Source of the DNA: JBQKLI01 sp012798975
GTDB taxonomy: Bacteria; Bacillota; Clostridia; Tissierellales; Peptoniphilaceae
Length of the DNA: 64,000 nucleotides
Assembly: GCF_052116305.1 (NCBI RefSeq)
Contig: NZ_JBQKLI010000002.1
Span: 138,906-202,905, forward strand
Direction of reading: 5' to 3'
This document shows positions 34,178-42,659 of this stretch, piece by piece (the first letter of the stretch is position 1; each line of letters begins with the position of its first letter). A program made the position numbers and the translations under genes. The notes under the pieces are model-generated. The model made no database searches, was not told where the DNA came from, and worked only from the letters and a program-made list of their open reading frames with translations.

Positions 34178-36340
34178 TTACAAGTTTATTTTCCCGATCA
34201 CTGTTCCTCGTTCAGTGTCTCCTAATTTATTGATGGTCAGCCCATTGACTTTGTCATCTGTAAAGACTACTATGATCGTCGTTTCTTTCCCTTCGTTCTT
34301 GATTGCATCTAGATTCATCTGAGCAATCGTTGTTCCTGCTACTACTTCTTGGCCTTCAGAAACTAAGATCTCAAACGCTGGCTGGCTCATCTGAACAGTA
34401 TCCAGTCCCATATGGATCAAAACTTCTGCTCCTTCTGCTGTTTGCATGCCAATTGCATGCTTGGTTGGGAAGACACTCACGATTTTACCAGAAAGTGGTG
34501 CCGTCACTTCTCCAGTGGCAGGAATGACAGCAAAGCCATCACCCATCATCTTTTGTGAAAAGACTGGATCATTCACATCTGTTAAAGCAATTACCTCACC
34601 AGTTGCTACAGTGAATAATTCTTTTTCGATACCTAAAACATGTTTCTCTTCATTCTTCTCATTTTTATTTGTTGCCTCAACTGTTGGCTCTGGAATATCA
34701 GCGCATGATTGTAGTAAATCTTCAATATCCGATTTCAACACATCCGCTTTTGGTCCATACACGGCTTGCACACCTTTGTCCTTAACGATCAAGCCCATCG
34801 CTCCAGCACGTTTCCATTCTTCTTCTGAACCGACTTTCCCAGGATCCTCGACGCTGACACGTAAACGAGTCATACAAGCATCTACATCCTTGATGTTTTC
34901 TTTTCCACCTAACAAATGGATGATCTTAATGATTTGTTGATCTGCATTAGTTGCAGAACCTGACGGCGTTTCTTCACTGTCGTTATCATAGTTCCCATTA
35001 CGTCCTGGTGTAGCATAATTGAATTTTTTGATCAAAAAGTTTGCCACAAAATACGTCAATACTCCAAATAATATGACACAGATAACAAAATTGAGCAAGT
35101 CGATACCTAATCCTGCTTTGATCGCTAATGGTGTACGTGTCAATAGTTCAATGTTCCCAAATGAATGGACACGTAAAGGTAGAATATCTGCCATTGCAAA
35201 AGCTGCCCCTTGGATCACAGAATAAACAATGTAAAGAGGTACAGCTGCAAACATGAACATGAACTCTAATGGTTCGGTTACACCTGTTAAGAAAACTGCA
35301 AGTGCTGCTGAAAAATACATTGATTTATATTTAGACTTTTTGTCTGGATCAACATTACGGTACATCGCTAGTGCTAATCCCATCAAGATACCGGAAGCAC
35401 CAATCATTTGTCCCACTTTAAAACGAGCAGGTGTCCAGTTCGTCAATACGAATTCATATTGCGACATGTCGCCGGCGCCTTTCAAGTTGACCAAATCAGT
35501 CGCCCACGCCAACCATAAAGGATCTTGTCCAAATACTTGTGTTCCCGCTTGCGCACCAGATAATATCTCATAGGTACCACCCAGCTGCGTATAATTGATT
35601 GGGATCGTCAACATGTGATGTAAGCCAAATGGTAACAATAGACGTTCCAATGTACCATATAGGAATGGTGCTAAAAACGGAGCGTTTTCTTTTGACTCTG
35701 CAATCCACAATCCAAAGTTATTGATCCCTGCTTGGACATTCGGCCATACAATAGCAAGAATCAATGCAACAATCGTTGACCACAAAATAACCACAAAAGG
35801 AACAAATCTTTTTCCATTAAAGAACGATAATGCGTCAGGTAATTTACGATAATTGTAATATTTATTATAGGCCATCGCCCCAACGAACCCTGCAATAATC
35901 CCAACAAATACCCCCATATTTAGTGCTGGTGCTTCTAATACACTGGTAAAGAACCCTTTAACCATGATTTTCGTGCCAAACAAGGTATGCGTAAATGCGT
36001 CTTCATTTACCAACATCTCATTAGTCACACCAAGAATTGCTCCTGTGATCCGATTGATCAATATAAATGAGATCCCCGCAGCGAATGCTCCCCCTGCTCG
36101 TTCTTTTGCCCAACTACCACCTATCGCTAGTGCAAATAAAAGATGTAAATTTCCGATAATTGCCCAACCAATATTTTCGATCACGCCACCCGTTGTAACT
36201 AAAGGTGCAAGATCAGGATTGATCAACGGAATCGATTTACCGATACTGATCATCAAACCTGCCGCTGGCATAACTGCCACAACGACCATTAAAGCCTTTC
36301 CAAATTTTTGCCAAAACTCAAAGCTAAATATTTTTTTCAT
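34178..36340 (-). CDS. malT: Maltose/glucose-type PTS transporter, EIICBA
   Basis: A ~720-aa PTS permease that imports and phosphorylates maltose or a related sugar. Order: EIIC membrane domain (residues ~1-430; MVVVAVMPAAGLMISIGKSI; GVTEPLEFMFMFAAVPLYIV), EIIB domain (DVDACMTRLRVSVEDPG, phospho-cysteine) and EIIA domain (VLIHMGLDTVQM, phospho-histidine). ATG 36340 is chosen because AAAGGAG lies before it. Although annotated as MalT by context, the divergent malP gene product works on unphosphorylated maltose, so a phosphatase step or another maltose route must be assumed, as discussed for Enterococcus. Codon use and gene order are enterococcal. Confidence 0.88.
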   Translation of the reverse strand: MKKIFSFEFWQKFGKALMVVVAVMPAAGLMISIGKSIPLINPDLAPLVTTGGVIENIGWAIIGNLHLLFALAIGGSWAKERAGGAFAAGISFILINRITGAILGVTNEMLVNEDAFTHTLFGTKIMVKGFFTSVLEAPALNMGVFVGIIAGFVGAMAYNKYYNYRKLPDALSFFNGKRFVPFVVILWSTIVALILAIVWPNVQAGINNFGLWIAESKENAPFLAPFLYGTLERLLLPFGLHHMLTIPINYTQLGGTYEILSGAQAGTQVFGQDPLWLAWATDLVNLKGAGDMSQYEFVLTNWTPARFKVGQMIGASGILMGLALAMYRNVDPDKKSKYKSMYFSAALAVFLTGVTEPLEFMFMFAAVPLYIVYSVIQGAAFAMADILPLRVHSFGNIELLTRTPLAIKAGLGIDLLNFVICVILFGVLTYFVANFLIKKFNYATPGRNGNYDNDSEETPSGSATNADQQIIKIIHLLGGKENIKDVDACMTRLRVSVEDPGKVGSEEEWKRAGAMGLIVKDKGVQAVYGPKADVLKSDIEDLLQSCADIPEPTVEATNKNEKNEEKHVLGIEKELFTVATGEVIALTDVNDPVFSQKMMGDGFAVIPATGEVTAPLSGKIVSVFPTKHAIGMQTAEGAEVLIHMGLDTVQMSQPAFEILVSEGQEVVAGTTIAQMNLDAIKNEGKETTIIVVFTDDKVNGLTINKLGDTERGTVIGKINL

Positions 36341-36354
36341 TTCCTCGTCTCCTT

Positions 36355-36408
36355 TGTGCAATCGGTTTCGTTGTTAGTTATTATAGCGTGTGTTTCTTTT
36401 TTTGTAAA
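36355..36408 (-). promoter_or_regulatory. malT promoter and LacI-type operator
   Basis: TTTACA (36403-36408) and TATAAT (36380-36385) are 17 bp apart on the minus strand. Just downstream, CAACGAAACCGATTGCAC (36357-36374) resembles a LacI-family operator, placed where a bound repressor would block elongation. Confidence 0.8.
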
Positions 36409-36556
36409 TGCTTTTTTTCGTATTTTTATGCTTTTTCTGTAAGAACCCAATCGTTCTCTATACATTATTTCTGTTCATATTAAAGTAGTAAATATTGATA
36501 CAATCGTTTTTTTTTTGTTTTTTCATCCACTTCAAAATTTAATTTCACTTTTCTAG

Positions 36557-36586
36557 TTGACTTACGCAATCGGTTGCGTTTATTAT
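36557..36586 (+). promoter_or_regulatory. malP promoter with operator in its spacer
   Basis: TTGACT (36557-36562) and TATTAT (36581-36586) are 18 bp apart. ACGCAATCGGTTGCGT (36564-36579), a near-perfect LacI-type palindrome, fills the spacer. MalR at 40669 is the likely binder; CcpA could also recognise such sites. Confidence 0.8.
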
Positions 36587-36620
36587 GGACGTATAAACGA
36601 CAACGTCTAGGAGGAGAACA

Positions 36621-38915
36621 ATGAAACAAATTAAACGGTTATTTCAGATCGACCCTTGGAAAATCAGCACGAATAAATTAGATAAAGAAAATTTACGCTT
36701 GCAAGAATCATTGACCAGTATCGGTAACGGATATATGGGTATGCGCGGAAATTTTGAAGAAGCATATTCTGGTGATCATCACCAAGGAACCTATTTAGCA
36801 GGTGTTTGGTACCCTGACAAAACACGTGTTGGCTGGTGGAAAAACGGCTATCCTGAATATTTTGGAAAAGTAATCAATGCAGTCGATTTTATCGCTATGG
36901 ATCTTTTTATCGATGATCAGCTGATTGATCTAGCTACACTTACTACTGAAGATTTTTATTGGGAATTAAACATGAAAAACGGTGTTTTGACACGTAGTTA
37001 TACAGTCACTACCCCATCAAACAAAGTTCGTCTTTCATTCGAGCGCTTTTTAAGTATTGTCAAAAATGAAGCCGCTTATATTCGCTTAACCATTGAAATG
37101 TTGGAAGGAAATGGAACTGTAAAAGTTATTTCTAAGCTAGATGGCAATGTCCAAAACGAAGACAGCAATTACGATGAATACTTTTGGAATGACATCGATC
37201 ATGGCGTCAAGGAAGAAATAGCGTACTTAACGACTAAAACGATCCCGAATAATTTTGAGATCGAACAATTTACAGTGACCGCTGGGATGCGCCACTACGT
37301 TGATGGAAAATTATATACGCCAAGCTACCAAGAGGGCACCTTAGCAATCGAAGGTTCATTCACCTTTGACTTAAATGAAAATGAAACACTTCTTATCGAC
37401 AAAGAAGTATTGATTTTCACAAGCCGAGATATCCCTGAAGCGCAACAAGCGACACATCTCTTTAAAGAATTCAACGAATTGAACGTTCACTATCCCCAAG
37501 CAAAAGAGGAGCAAACAGCCGCTTGGTCTAAACGATGGGAATTGGCAGATGTAGTCATTGAAGGAGACGATGAAGCACAACAAGGAATCCGTTTCAACCT
37601 CTTCCAGCTATTTTCTACTTATTATGGCGAAGATGAACGTTTGAATATTGGACCAAAAGGCTTCACTGGCGAAAAATATGGTGGTGCAACTTACTGGGAT
37701 ACTGAAGCCTATGCAGTGCCTCTGTACCTCGCTTTAGCGAAACCTGAAGTCACTAAGAATCTCTTGAAGTACCGCCATAACCAATTGCCACAAGCAATCC
37801 ATAATGCACAACAGCAAGGGCTAAAGGGCGCGTTATATCCAATGGTCACTTTCACAGGTGTCGAATGCCACAATGAATGGGAAATCACCTTTGAAGAAAT
37901 CCATCGAAATGGCGCAATTGCCTACGCTATTTATAATTATACTAACTACACTGGCGACATCGACTATTTAAAAAATGAAGGTTTAGAAGTCTTAGCAGAA
38001 ATCGCTCGCTTTTGGGCAGACCGAGTCCATTTTTCTAAACGAAACAATCAATATATGATCCACGGGGTTACAGGACCGAACGAATATGAGAATAATATCA
38101 ACAACAATTGGTACACGAATACGATTGCTTGTTGGGTACTACGTTACACACGAGAAAATTATTTGAAGTTCAAAGAAGAGAGCACTGCTAAAATCAGCGA
38201 CGATGAATTGGCACATTGGCAAGAAATTGCTGAAAATATGTACTTCCCAGTAGATGAAGAATTAGGGATTTTTGTTCAACACGATACTTTCTTAGACAAA
38301 GATCTCAAACCAGTAGCGGAACTATCCGCAAGTGAATTGCCATTGAATCAGCATTGGTCATGGGACAAGATCCTTCGTTCTTGCTTCATTAAACAAGCAG
38401 ACGTTTTACAAGGTATCTACTTCTTCAATGATTCATTTACAAAAGAAGAAAAACAACGCAACTTTGATTTTTACGAGCCAATGACTGTCCATGAGTCTTC
38501 CCTATCTCCTAGTATCCATGCTATTTTAGCTGCTGAACTAGGCATGGAAGACAAAGCCGTTGAAATGTATCAACGCACTGCTCGTTTAGATTTAGATAAC
38601 TATAACAATGATACAGAGGATGGCTTACACATCACTTCAATGACCGGAAGTTGGCTTGCTATCGTACAAGGATTCGCGCAAATGAAGACAGATCATGAAC
38701 AATTAAGATTTGCACCATTCTTACCTAAAACATGGTCTGCTTATTCATTCCATATCAATTATCGCGGCCGCTTGTTATTTGTCGCCGTTTCAAATGAACA
38801 GGTAACATTGAACCTCTTATCTGGCGAAGCTTTACCGCTAGAAATCTACGAAAAAGCGTATGTGCTTACTGATCATTTGACTATTCCATTACGAGAAGGT
38901 GAAGCGAATGTTTAA
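36621..38915 (+). CDS. malP: Maltose phosphorylase (GH65)
   Basis: A 764-aa glycoside hydrolase family 65 enzyme that splits maltose with phosphate to glucose and beta-glucose 1-phosphate. Family landmarks: GNGYMGMRGNFEEAYSGDHH near the N-terminus, GGATYWDTEAYAVPLYLALA (sugar-binding loop), GVTGPNEYENNINNNWYTNT with the expected acid catalyst Glu, and a beta-sandwich C-terminus (LPKTWSAYSFHINYRGRLL). AGGAGGAG precedes the ATG. It overlaps pgmB by 8 bp, and the product beta-G1P is the substrate of PgmB. First gene of malP-pgmB-epimerase. Confidence 0.95.
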   Translation: MKQIKRLFQIDPWKISTNKLDKENLRLQESLTSIGNGYMGMRGNFEEAYSGDHHQGTYLAGVWYPDKTRVGWWKNGYPEYFGKVINAVDFIAMDLFIDDQLIDLATLTTEDFYWELNMKNGVLTRSYTVTTPSNKVRLSFERFLSIVKNEAAYIRLTIEMLEGNGTVKVISKLDGNVQNEDSNYDEYFWNDIDHGVKEEIAYLTTKTIPNNFEIEQFTVTAGMRHYVDGKLYTPSYQEGTLAIEGSFTFDLNENETLLIDKEVLIFTSRDIPEAQQATHLFKEFNELNVHYPQAKEEQTAAWSKRWELADVVIEGDDEAQQGIRFNLFQLFSTYYGEDERLNIGPKGFTGEKYGGATYWDTEAYAVPLYLALAKPEVTKNLLKYRHNQLPQAIHNAQQQGLKGALYPMVTFTGVECHNEWEITFEEIHRNGAIAYAIYNYTNYTGDIDYLKNEGLEVLAEIARFWADRVHFSKRNNQYMIHGVTGPNEYENNINNNWYTNTIACWVLRYTRENYLKFKEESTAKISDDELAHWQEIAENMYFPVDEELGIFVQHDTFLDKDLKPVAELSASELPLNQHWSWDKILRSCFIKQADVLQGIYFFNDSFTKEEKQRNFDFYEPMTVHESSLSPSIHAILAAELGMEDKAVEMYQRTARLDLDNYNNDTEDGLHITSMTGSWLAIVQGFAQMKTDHEQLRFAPFLPKTWSAYSFHINYRGRLLFVAVSNEQVTLNLLSGEALPLEIYEKAYVLTDHLTIPLREGEANV

Positions 38916-39573
38916 AGGTGTATTATTCGACTTAGATGGCGTTATTACAGATACCGCTGAATTCCATTACCTTGCTTGGAAAAAGCTAGGTGATGAGATC
39001 GGTATTCCCTTCGATCGGTCATTCAACGAACAATTGAAGGGTGTAAGCAGAGAAGATTCTCTGACTCTCCTTCTTGCTCATGGAAAAAAAGAAGAGCAAT
39101 TCTCAAAAACAGAATTTCTCGAATTAGCGAAAAGAAAAAATGATTATTATCTTGAAATGATCCAATCGATCACACCAAAAGATGTTTTTCCAGGGATTTT
39201 AGAATTATTAAAAGACTTACGGGCAAACAATATCAAGATTTCACTAGCATCTGCAAGCAAAAATGGCCCTTTCCTACTTGCCAAGATGGATTTAGAAAGC
39301 TGCTTTGACGCGATTGCTGATCCGGCAAAAGTCGCTAATGGAAAGCCTGAACCAGATATTTTTCTACTTGCTGCGAAAGAAATCGGTTTGACCCCTCGTG
39401 ACTGCATCGGAATCGAGGATGCAAAAGCTGGAATCGCTGCGATCATTGCTAGTGGTGCGCAACCTATCGGCGTAGGACGTTCAGAAGATCTTGGGGAGGA
39501 TATTCCAATCGTACCTGATACAGCTTCATTGACTTTCGATTACTTGAAAAAAACGTGGCAGCCAAATGCCTGA
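38908..39573 (+). CDS. pgmB: Beta-phosphoglucomutase
   Basis: A 221-aa HAD-family mutase that turns beta-glucose 1-phosphate into glucose 6-phosphate, feeding glycolysis. The N-terminal VLFDLDGVITDTAEFHYLAW holds the phosphorylated and acid/base aspartates; KGVSREDSL is the substrate loop, and KPEPDIFLLAAKEIGLTP with GIEDAKAGI complete the HAD motifs. I start at ATG 38908 (MFKGVLFDLDG), preceded by GAAGGTGAAGCG; the frame begins three codons earlier. The gene overlaps malP at its start and the epimerase gene at its end. Confidence 0.95.
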   Translation: MFKGVLFDLDGVITDTAEFHYLAWKKLGDEIGIPFDRSFNEQLKGVSREDSLTLLLAHGKKEEQFSKTEFLELAKRKNDYYLEMIQSITPKDVFPGILELLKDLRANNIKISLASASKNGPFLLAKMDLESCFDAIADPAKVANGKPEPDIFLLAAKEIGLTPRDCIGIEDAKAGIAAIIASGAQPIGVGRSEDLGEDIPIVPDTASLTFDYLKKTWQPNA

Positions 39574-40600
39574 ACCTTCTATTTCAGTGACTCCTATCCC
39601 CAACACTGAATTAAAAAAAATCACATTGAAGAACGATGAATTGACCGTCGTTCTTCTAAATTATGGCGCTAGACTTCACCAAATCTTTGCTCCAGATAAC
39701 AAAGGACATTTAGAAAACGTCTTACTTTCTTATGATGAACTTTCAGATGTTTTAACCGATGAAAGTTTCTTTGGAGCCACAGTCGGTCCCGTAGCAGGCA
39801 GAATCCGAAATGCTACATGGGGAAATCATCAACTTGAAAAAAACGCCGGCAACCACCATATCCACGGAGGAACAAATGGATGGTCTTTCCAATATTGGGA
39901 TGTCGAAGTGTTCAAAAATCCACAGTCGATCGGCGTTGTCTTTTATTTACAAGACACTTTTTCCGATTATCCTGGTCCTATCACAGCAACGATCACGTAT
40001 CAGCTAACTGCGAATAGCCTGGAAATGATCACAAAAACGAACAGTCCCGTCGAGACGATCTGCAATCCAACCAATCATGCCTATTTCAACCTTTCTGGGA
40101 ATGGTAAATGTGACATTGATACACATGAACTGGCTGTCCAAGCAGAAAGTCTATTGGTATTAGATGAAGATAAACTACCAACAGGCGAACAAATCACTCA
40201 AGCGGATTTACCGATCAATTTCAAGAAACCACATACAATCGAAGAAATTCTCAACGCTTATCCAGAAGGACTTGATGACGTTTTTGTTCTTACTACACCG
40301 AAACGTTCAAAAAAGGTGCTGTGTCTTTCAGAAAAACAATCTGGACGCCAGTTGTCTATAGCAACAACAAATAGAAGTGTGGTATTATTTTCTACGACTG
40401 GTTTTGAAGCTGATTTTATGATCAACGGGAAACATATGCATTCAAACTATGGTTTAGCCATCGAGCCACAAGAATTTCCGGATCTAGTCCATTTACCTGA
40501 ACTCGGTTCGATCGCTTTGTACCCTGGTCAAGAAAAGGTCAACCATACGACCTATCAGTTTACTATTTTACCGAATGAACAGATAGCAAATACTCAATAG
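39566..40600 (+). CDS. Aldose 1-epimerase (mutarotase)
   Basis: A 344-aa GalM-like enzyme that interconverts alpha- and beta-glucose. The motifs NAGNHHIHGGTNGWS (catalytic His pair), TICNPTNHAYFNLSG (second His) and a C-terminal GLAIEPQEFPDLVHL (catalytic Glu) are intact. In maltose phosphorylase operons it balances the glucose anomers that arise. It starts within the end of pgmB (8-bp overlap), so it is translated in coupling. Close to GalM, but not in a galactose operon here, so I leave the symbol open. Confidence 0.92.
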   Translation: MPEPSISVTPIPNTELKKITLKNDELTVVLLNYGARLHQIFAPDNKGHLENVLLSYDELSDVLTDESFFGATVGPVAGRIRNATWGNHQLEKNAGNHHIHGGTNGWSFQYWDVEVFKNPQSIGVVFYLQDTFSDYPGPITATITYQLTANSLEMITKTNSPVETICNPTNHAYFNLSGNGKCDIDTHELAVQAESLLVLDEDKLPTGEQITQADLPINFKKPHTIEEILNAYPEGLDDVFVLTTPKRSKKVLCLSEKQSGRQLSIATTNRSVVLFSTTGFEADFMINGKHMHSNYGLAIEPQEFPDLVHLPELGSIALYPGQEKVNHTTYQFTILPNEQIANTQ

Positions 40601-40668
40601 TTGCTTGTTTTGATTACGAATAGCTCAGAAAAGAAGAGATTTTTATTTAGAAAAAAGGTGTTTAAATT

Positions 40669-41688
40669 ATGGCAATTACGGTAAAAGATGTTGCAAAAAA
40701 AGCGGGAGTAGCTACCTCTACTGTCTCACGCGTCATCAATGACCATCCAAGTATTTCCGAAGCAACCAAAAAGAAAGTCCGAAAAATCATGGATGAACTT
40801 GGCTATGTACCGAATATCACTGCTAGAAATTTAGGTAAACGGGTTTCTAGTGCCATCGGCGTGATATTGCCGCCACTTGATTCTAAAGAACGAATCGGTA
40901 ATCCCTTCTACTTAGAGATCATGGATGCAATCAATGAAGAAGCACGTCACCACGACATGACAATAGCCATTGCAACAGCGAAAAATTTTGATGTCTTATT
41001 AGAAAATGTCCAAAGAATGTACTTACAAAAACAAGTCGATGGCTTTATCTTAGTGTACTCTGATAGCGAAGACCCAGTCATCGATTATTTGTATCAAAAC
41101 GAGATTCCCTTCACTCTGATCGGTCAACCTTATCAGCATGAAAATGAGATCATCTACGTTGATAACGACAACCAGCTATTGGGAAAACAGGCAACTGATT
41201 TTCTTATCCAAAATGGGCATGAACAGATTCTTTTCGTTACGAACACGACCCACGAAAGCCTCTATTTCGAACGCTATTTCGGGTATCAAAAAGCGATGAT
41301 GATGGCTGGACTAGATGTTCACCCTAGCGTTGTGATCGAAAAGGCAGAAGACTATCTATCCTTTGACACTATCTTAAAAAACGCCGGTGCTACAGCACTT
41401 GTGGTAATCGATGATATTTTTGCACTTCGCACGATGCAATTAGCGCAAATGTACGGTTATCTTATTCCAGAAACCTTATCGATCATCAGTTTCAATAATT
41501 CGATTTTTTCTACACTGACTCATCCTTATCTCACAAGTATCGATATCGATATTTCCGAATTAGGGCGAGTAGCCATGCAAAAATTACAAGAATTGATCCA
41601 TAACGAGATCAGTAGCGGCGTGCGCCTAGTCATCCCTCATCACTTGATCAAGAGAGAAACAGTTGTGCCACTGAACCCCAAGCAATAA
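40669..41688 (+). CDS. malR: LacI-family regulator of the maltose operon
   Basis: A 339-aa repressor. The N-terminus has the LacI helix-turn-helix and hinge (ITVKDVAKKAGVATSTVSRV; MDELGYVPNITARNLGKRVS), followed by a periplasmic-binding-protein-like ligand domain (GVILPPLDSKERIGNPFYLE; FNNSIFSTLTHPYLTSIDID). AAGGTG lies before the ATG. It is 68 bp behind the epimerase gene and likely in the same transcript. The two palindromic GCAATCGGTTNC sites around the divergent malT/malP promoters are the probable operators. Confidence 0.9.
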   Translation: MAITVKDVAKKAGVATSTVSRVINDHPSISEATKKKVRKIMDELGYVPNITARNLGKRVSSAIGVILPPLDSKERIGNPFYLEIMDAINEEARHHDMTIAIATAKNFDVLLENVQRMYLQKQVDGFILVYSDSEDPVIDYLYQNEIPFTLIGQPYQHENEIIYVDNDNQLLGKQATDFLIQNGHEQILFVTNTTHESLYFERYFGYQKAMMMAGLDVHPSVVIEKAEDYLSFDTILKNAGATALVVIDDIFALRTMQLAQMYGYLIPETLSIISFNNSIFSTLTHPYLTSIDIDISELGRVAMQKLQELIHNEISSGVRLVIPHHLIKRETVVPLNPKQ

Positions 41689-41728
41689 CTGGTAGGAATT
41701 GAAATGAAGAGATAGAATAACCAAAAGA

Positions 41729-41777
41729 TGAGATTGAGACAAAAGTGTTTCTTACTTCTGTCTCAACCTCTTTTTTG
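41729..41777 (+). terminator. Terminator after malR
   Basis: GAGATTGAGACAAAAGT pairs with ACTTCTGTCTCAACCTC, followed by TTTTTT. This form of stem is common downstream of enterococcal genes. Confidence 0.85.
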
Positions 41778-41980
41778 AAATTCCCGAAAAGCCTGACTTT
41801 TGGACACCGTTTATTTGAGAGAAGCTGGGACAGAAGTGTTTAACTCCGAGAAATAAGAAGAAATGAGCGAAAATTGCTTTTCAAATTTTTGTGAATTTCG
41901 GCTTATTTCCGAAGGAGTTGCTTCTGCTCTCGCCGTTTATTCGAGCGTCTGTAGAAAGACTGATTTTTAGATTTGTCTCG
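41777..41980. repeat. ~200 bp intergenic repeat, copy 2
   Basis: Same orientation and closely similar to 32901-33106 (shared blocks such as GACAGAAGTGTTTAACTCCG and AAGGAGTTGCTTCTGCTC). The internal long stem is partly decayed compared with copy 1. Confidence 0.75.
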
Positions 41981-41989
41981 ACCTCATTT

Positions 41990-42119
41990 TTTATGAATGT
42001 ATCCGACTTCTAATAAACATGATGAATAAAATCAGCCAACCAATGAAGGTCAACCCGATGATGAAATAAAAGAAGAGCGGCAAGTCATAATATAAGGTGA
42101 TCTCATTGATACCATTATG
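41990..42119 (-). pseudogene. C-terminal scrap of a membrane protein
   Basis: The minus-strand frame reads LYYDLPLFFYFIIGLTFIGW and LILFIMFIRSRIHS up to a stop near 41998. It looks like the end of a short enterococcal-type membrane protein whose 5' part is gone; it abuts the hydantoinase fragment. Not identified further. Confidence 0.35.
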
Positions 42120-42659
42120 CTATTTGACGATTGGCGTACCGATGTCTATCAATCCATATAATTTAGTAATATCAGATGCCATCGTTGTTGGAATGGCTTT
42201 GCAAGAAGCAGCTTCATAAACAACACGTTCTGGCTCACCATTATCTACCCCAAAGGCCATCGAAGATACTAGTACCTCCGCTTTTTCTTTTTCTAAATTA
42301 GAGATCGTTTCAGCCACTCGATCCACATTCAAATGTTTTACTGGTAAAAAAGCATTGACGATTTCGATTTTTTTCTTGTTCCCTAGATCAATATCGTTCA
42401 ATCGTGTTTGTCTTTTGGCTAAAAATCCTTCAAGACCGCCTTTCGACATGCCGATTACTCCAACTTTAGCTACATCTCCTTCAATCAATGCATTCGTTGC
42501 TTGCGTTGTCGAGTGAGCCACGAAAACCACATCATCTGGACTGATTTGATTCTCTTGTAAACAGTTTTGAAAAGACTGCACCACTCCTGCTGCCGCTCCA
42601 TTCAAATGATCATGTGTCGTCTTCACTGAAGACTTCCCAATAATTTCATGTGTGGCATT
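42120..42659 (-). pseudogene. Hydantoinase/oxoprolinase-type protein, internal fragment
   Basis: About 180 residues resembling the N-terminal region of hydantoinase A/oxoprolinase: VKTTHDHLNGAAAGVVQSFQ, DDVVFVAHSTTQATNALIEG, DVAKVGVIGMSKGGLEGFLA. The full protein is 500-700 aa. The N-terminal MxxxxGIDVGGTxTD segment is cut off where ISL3 copy 2 starts (42660), and the C-terminus ends early at 42120. Not functional. Confidence 0.8.

Noticed and set aside
34303..36377. Several plus-strand frames of 70-160 codons opposite malT
   Set aside because: They are shadows of the strongly supported EIICBA gene.
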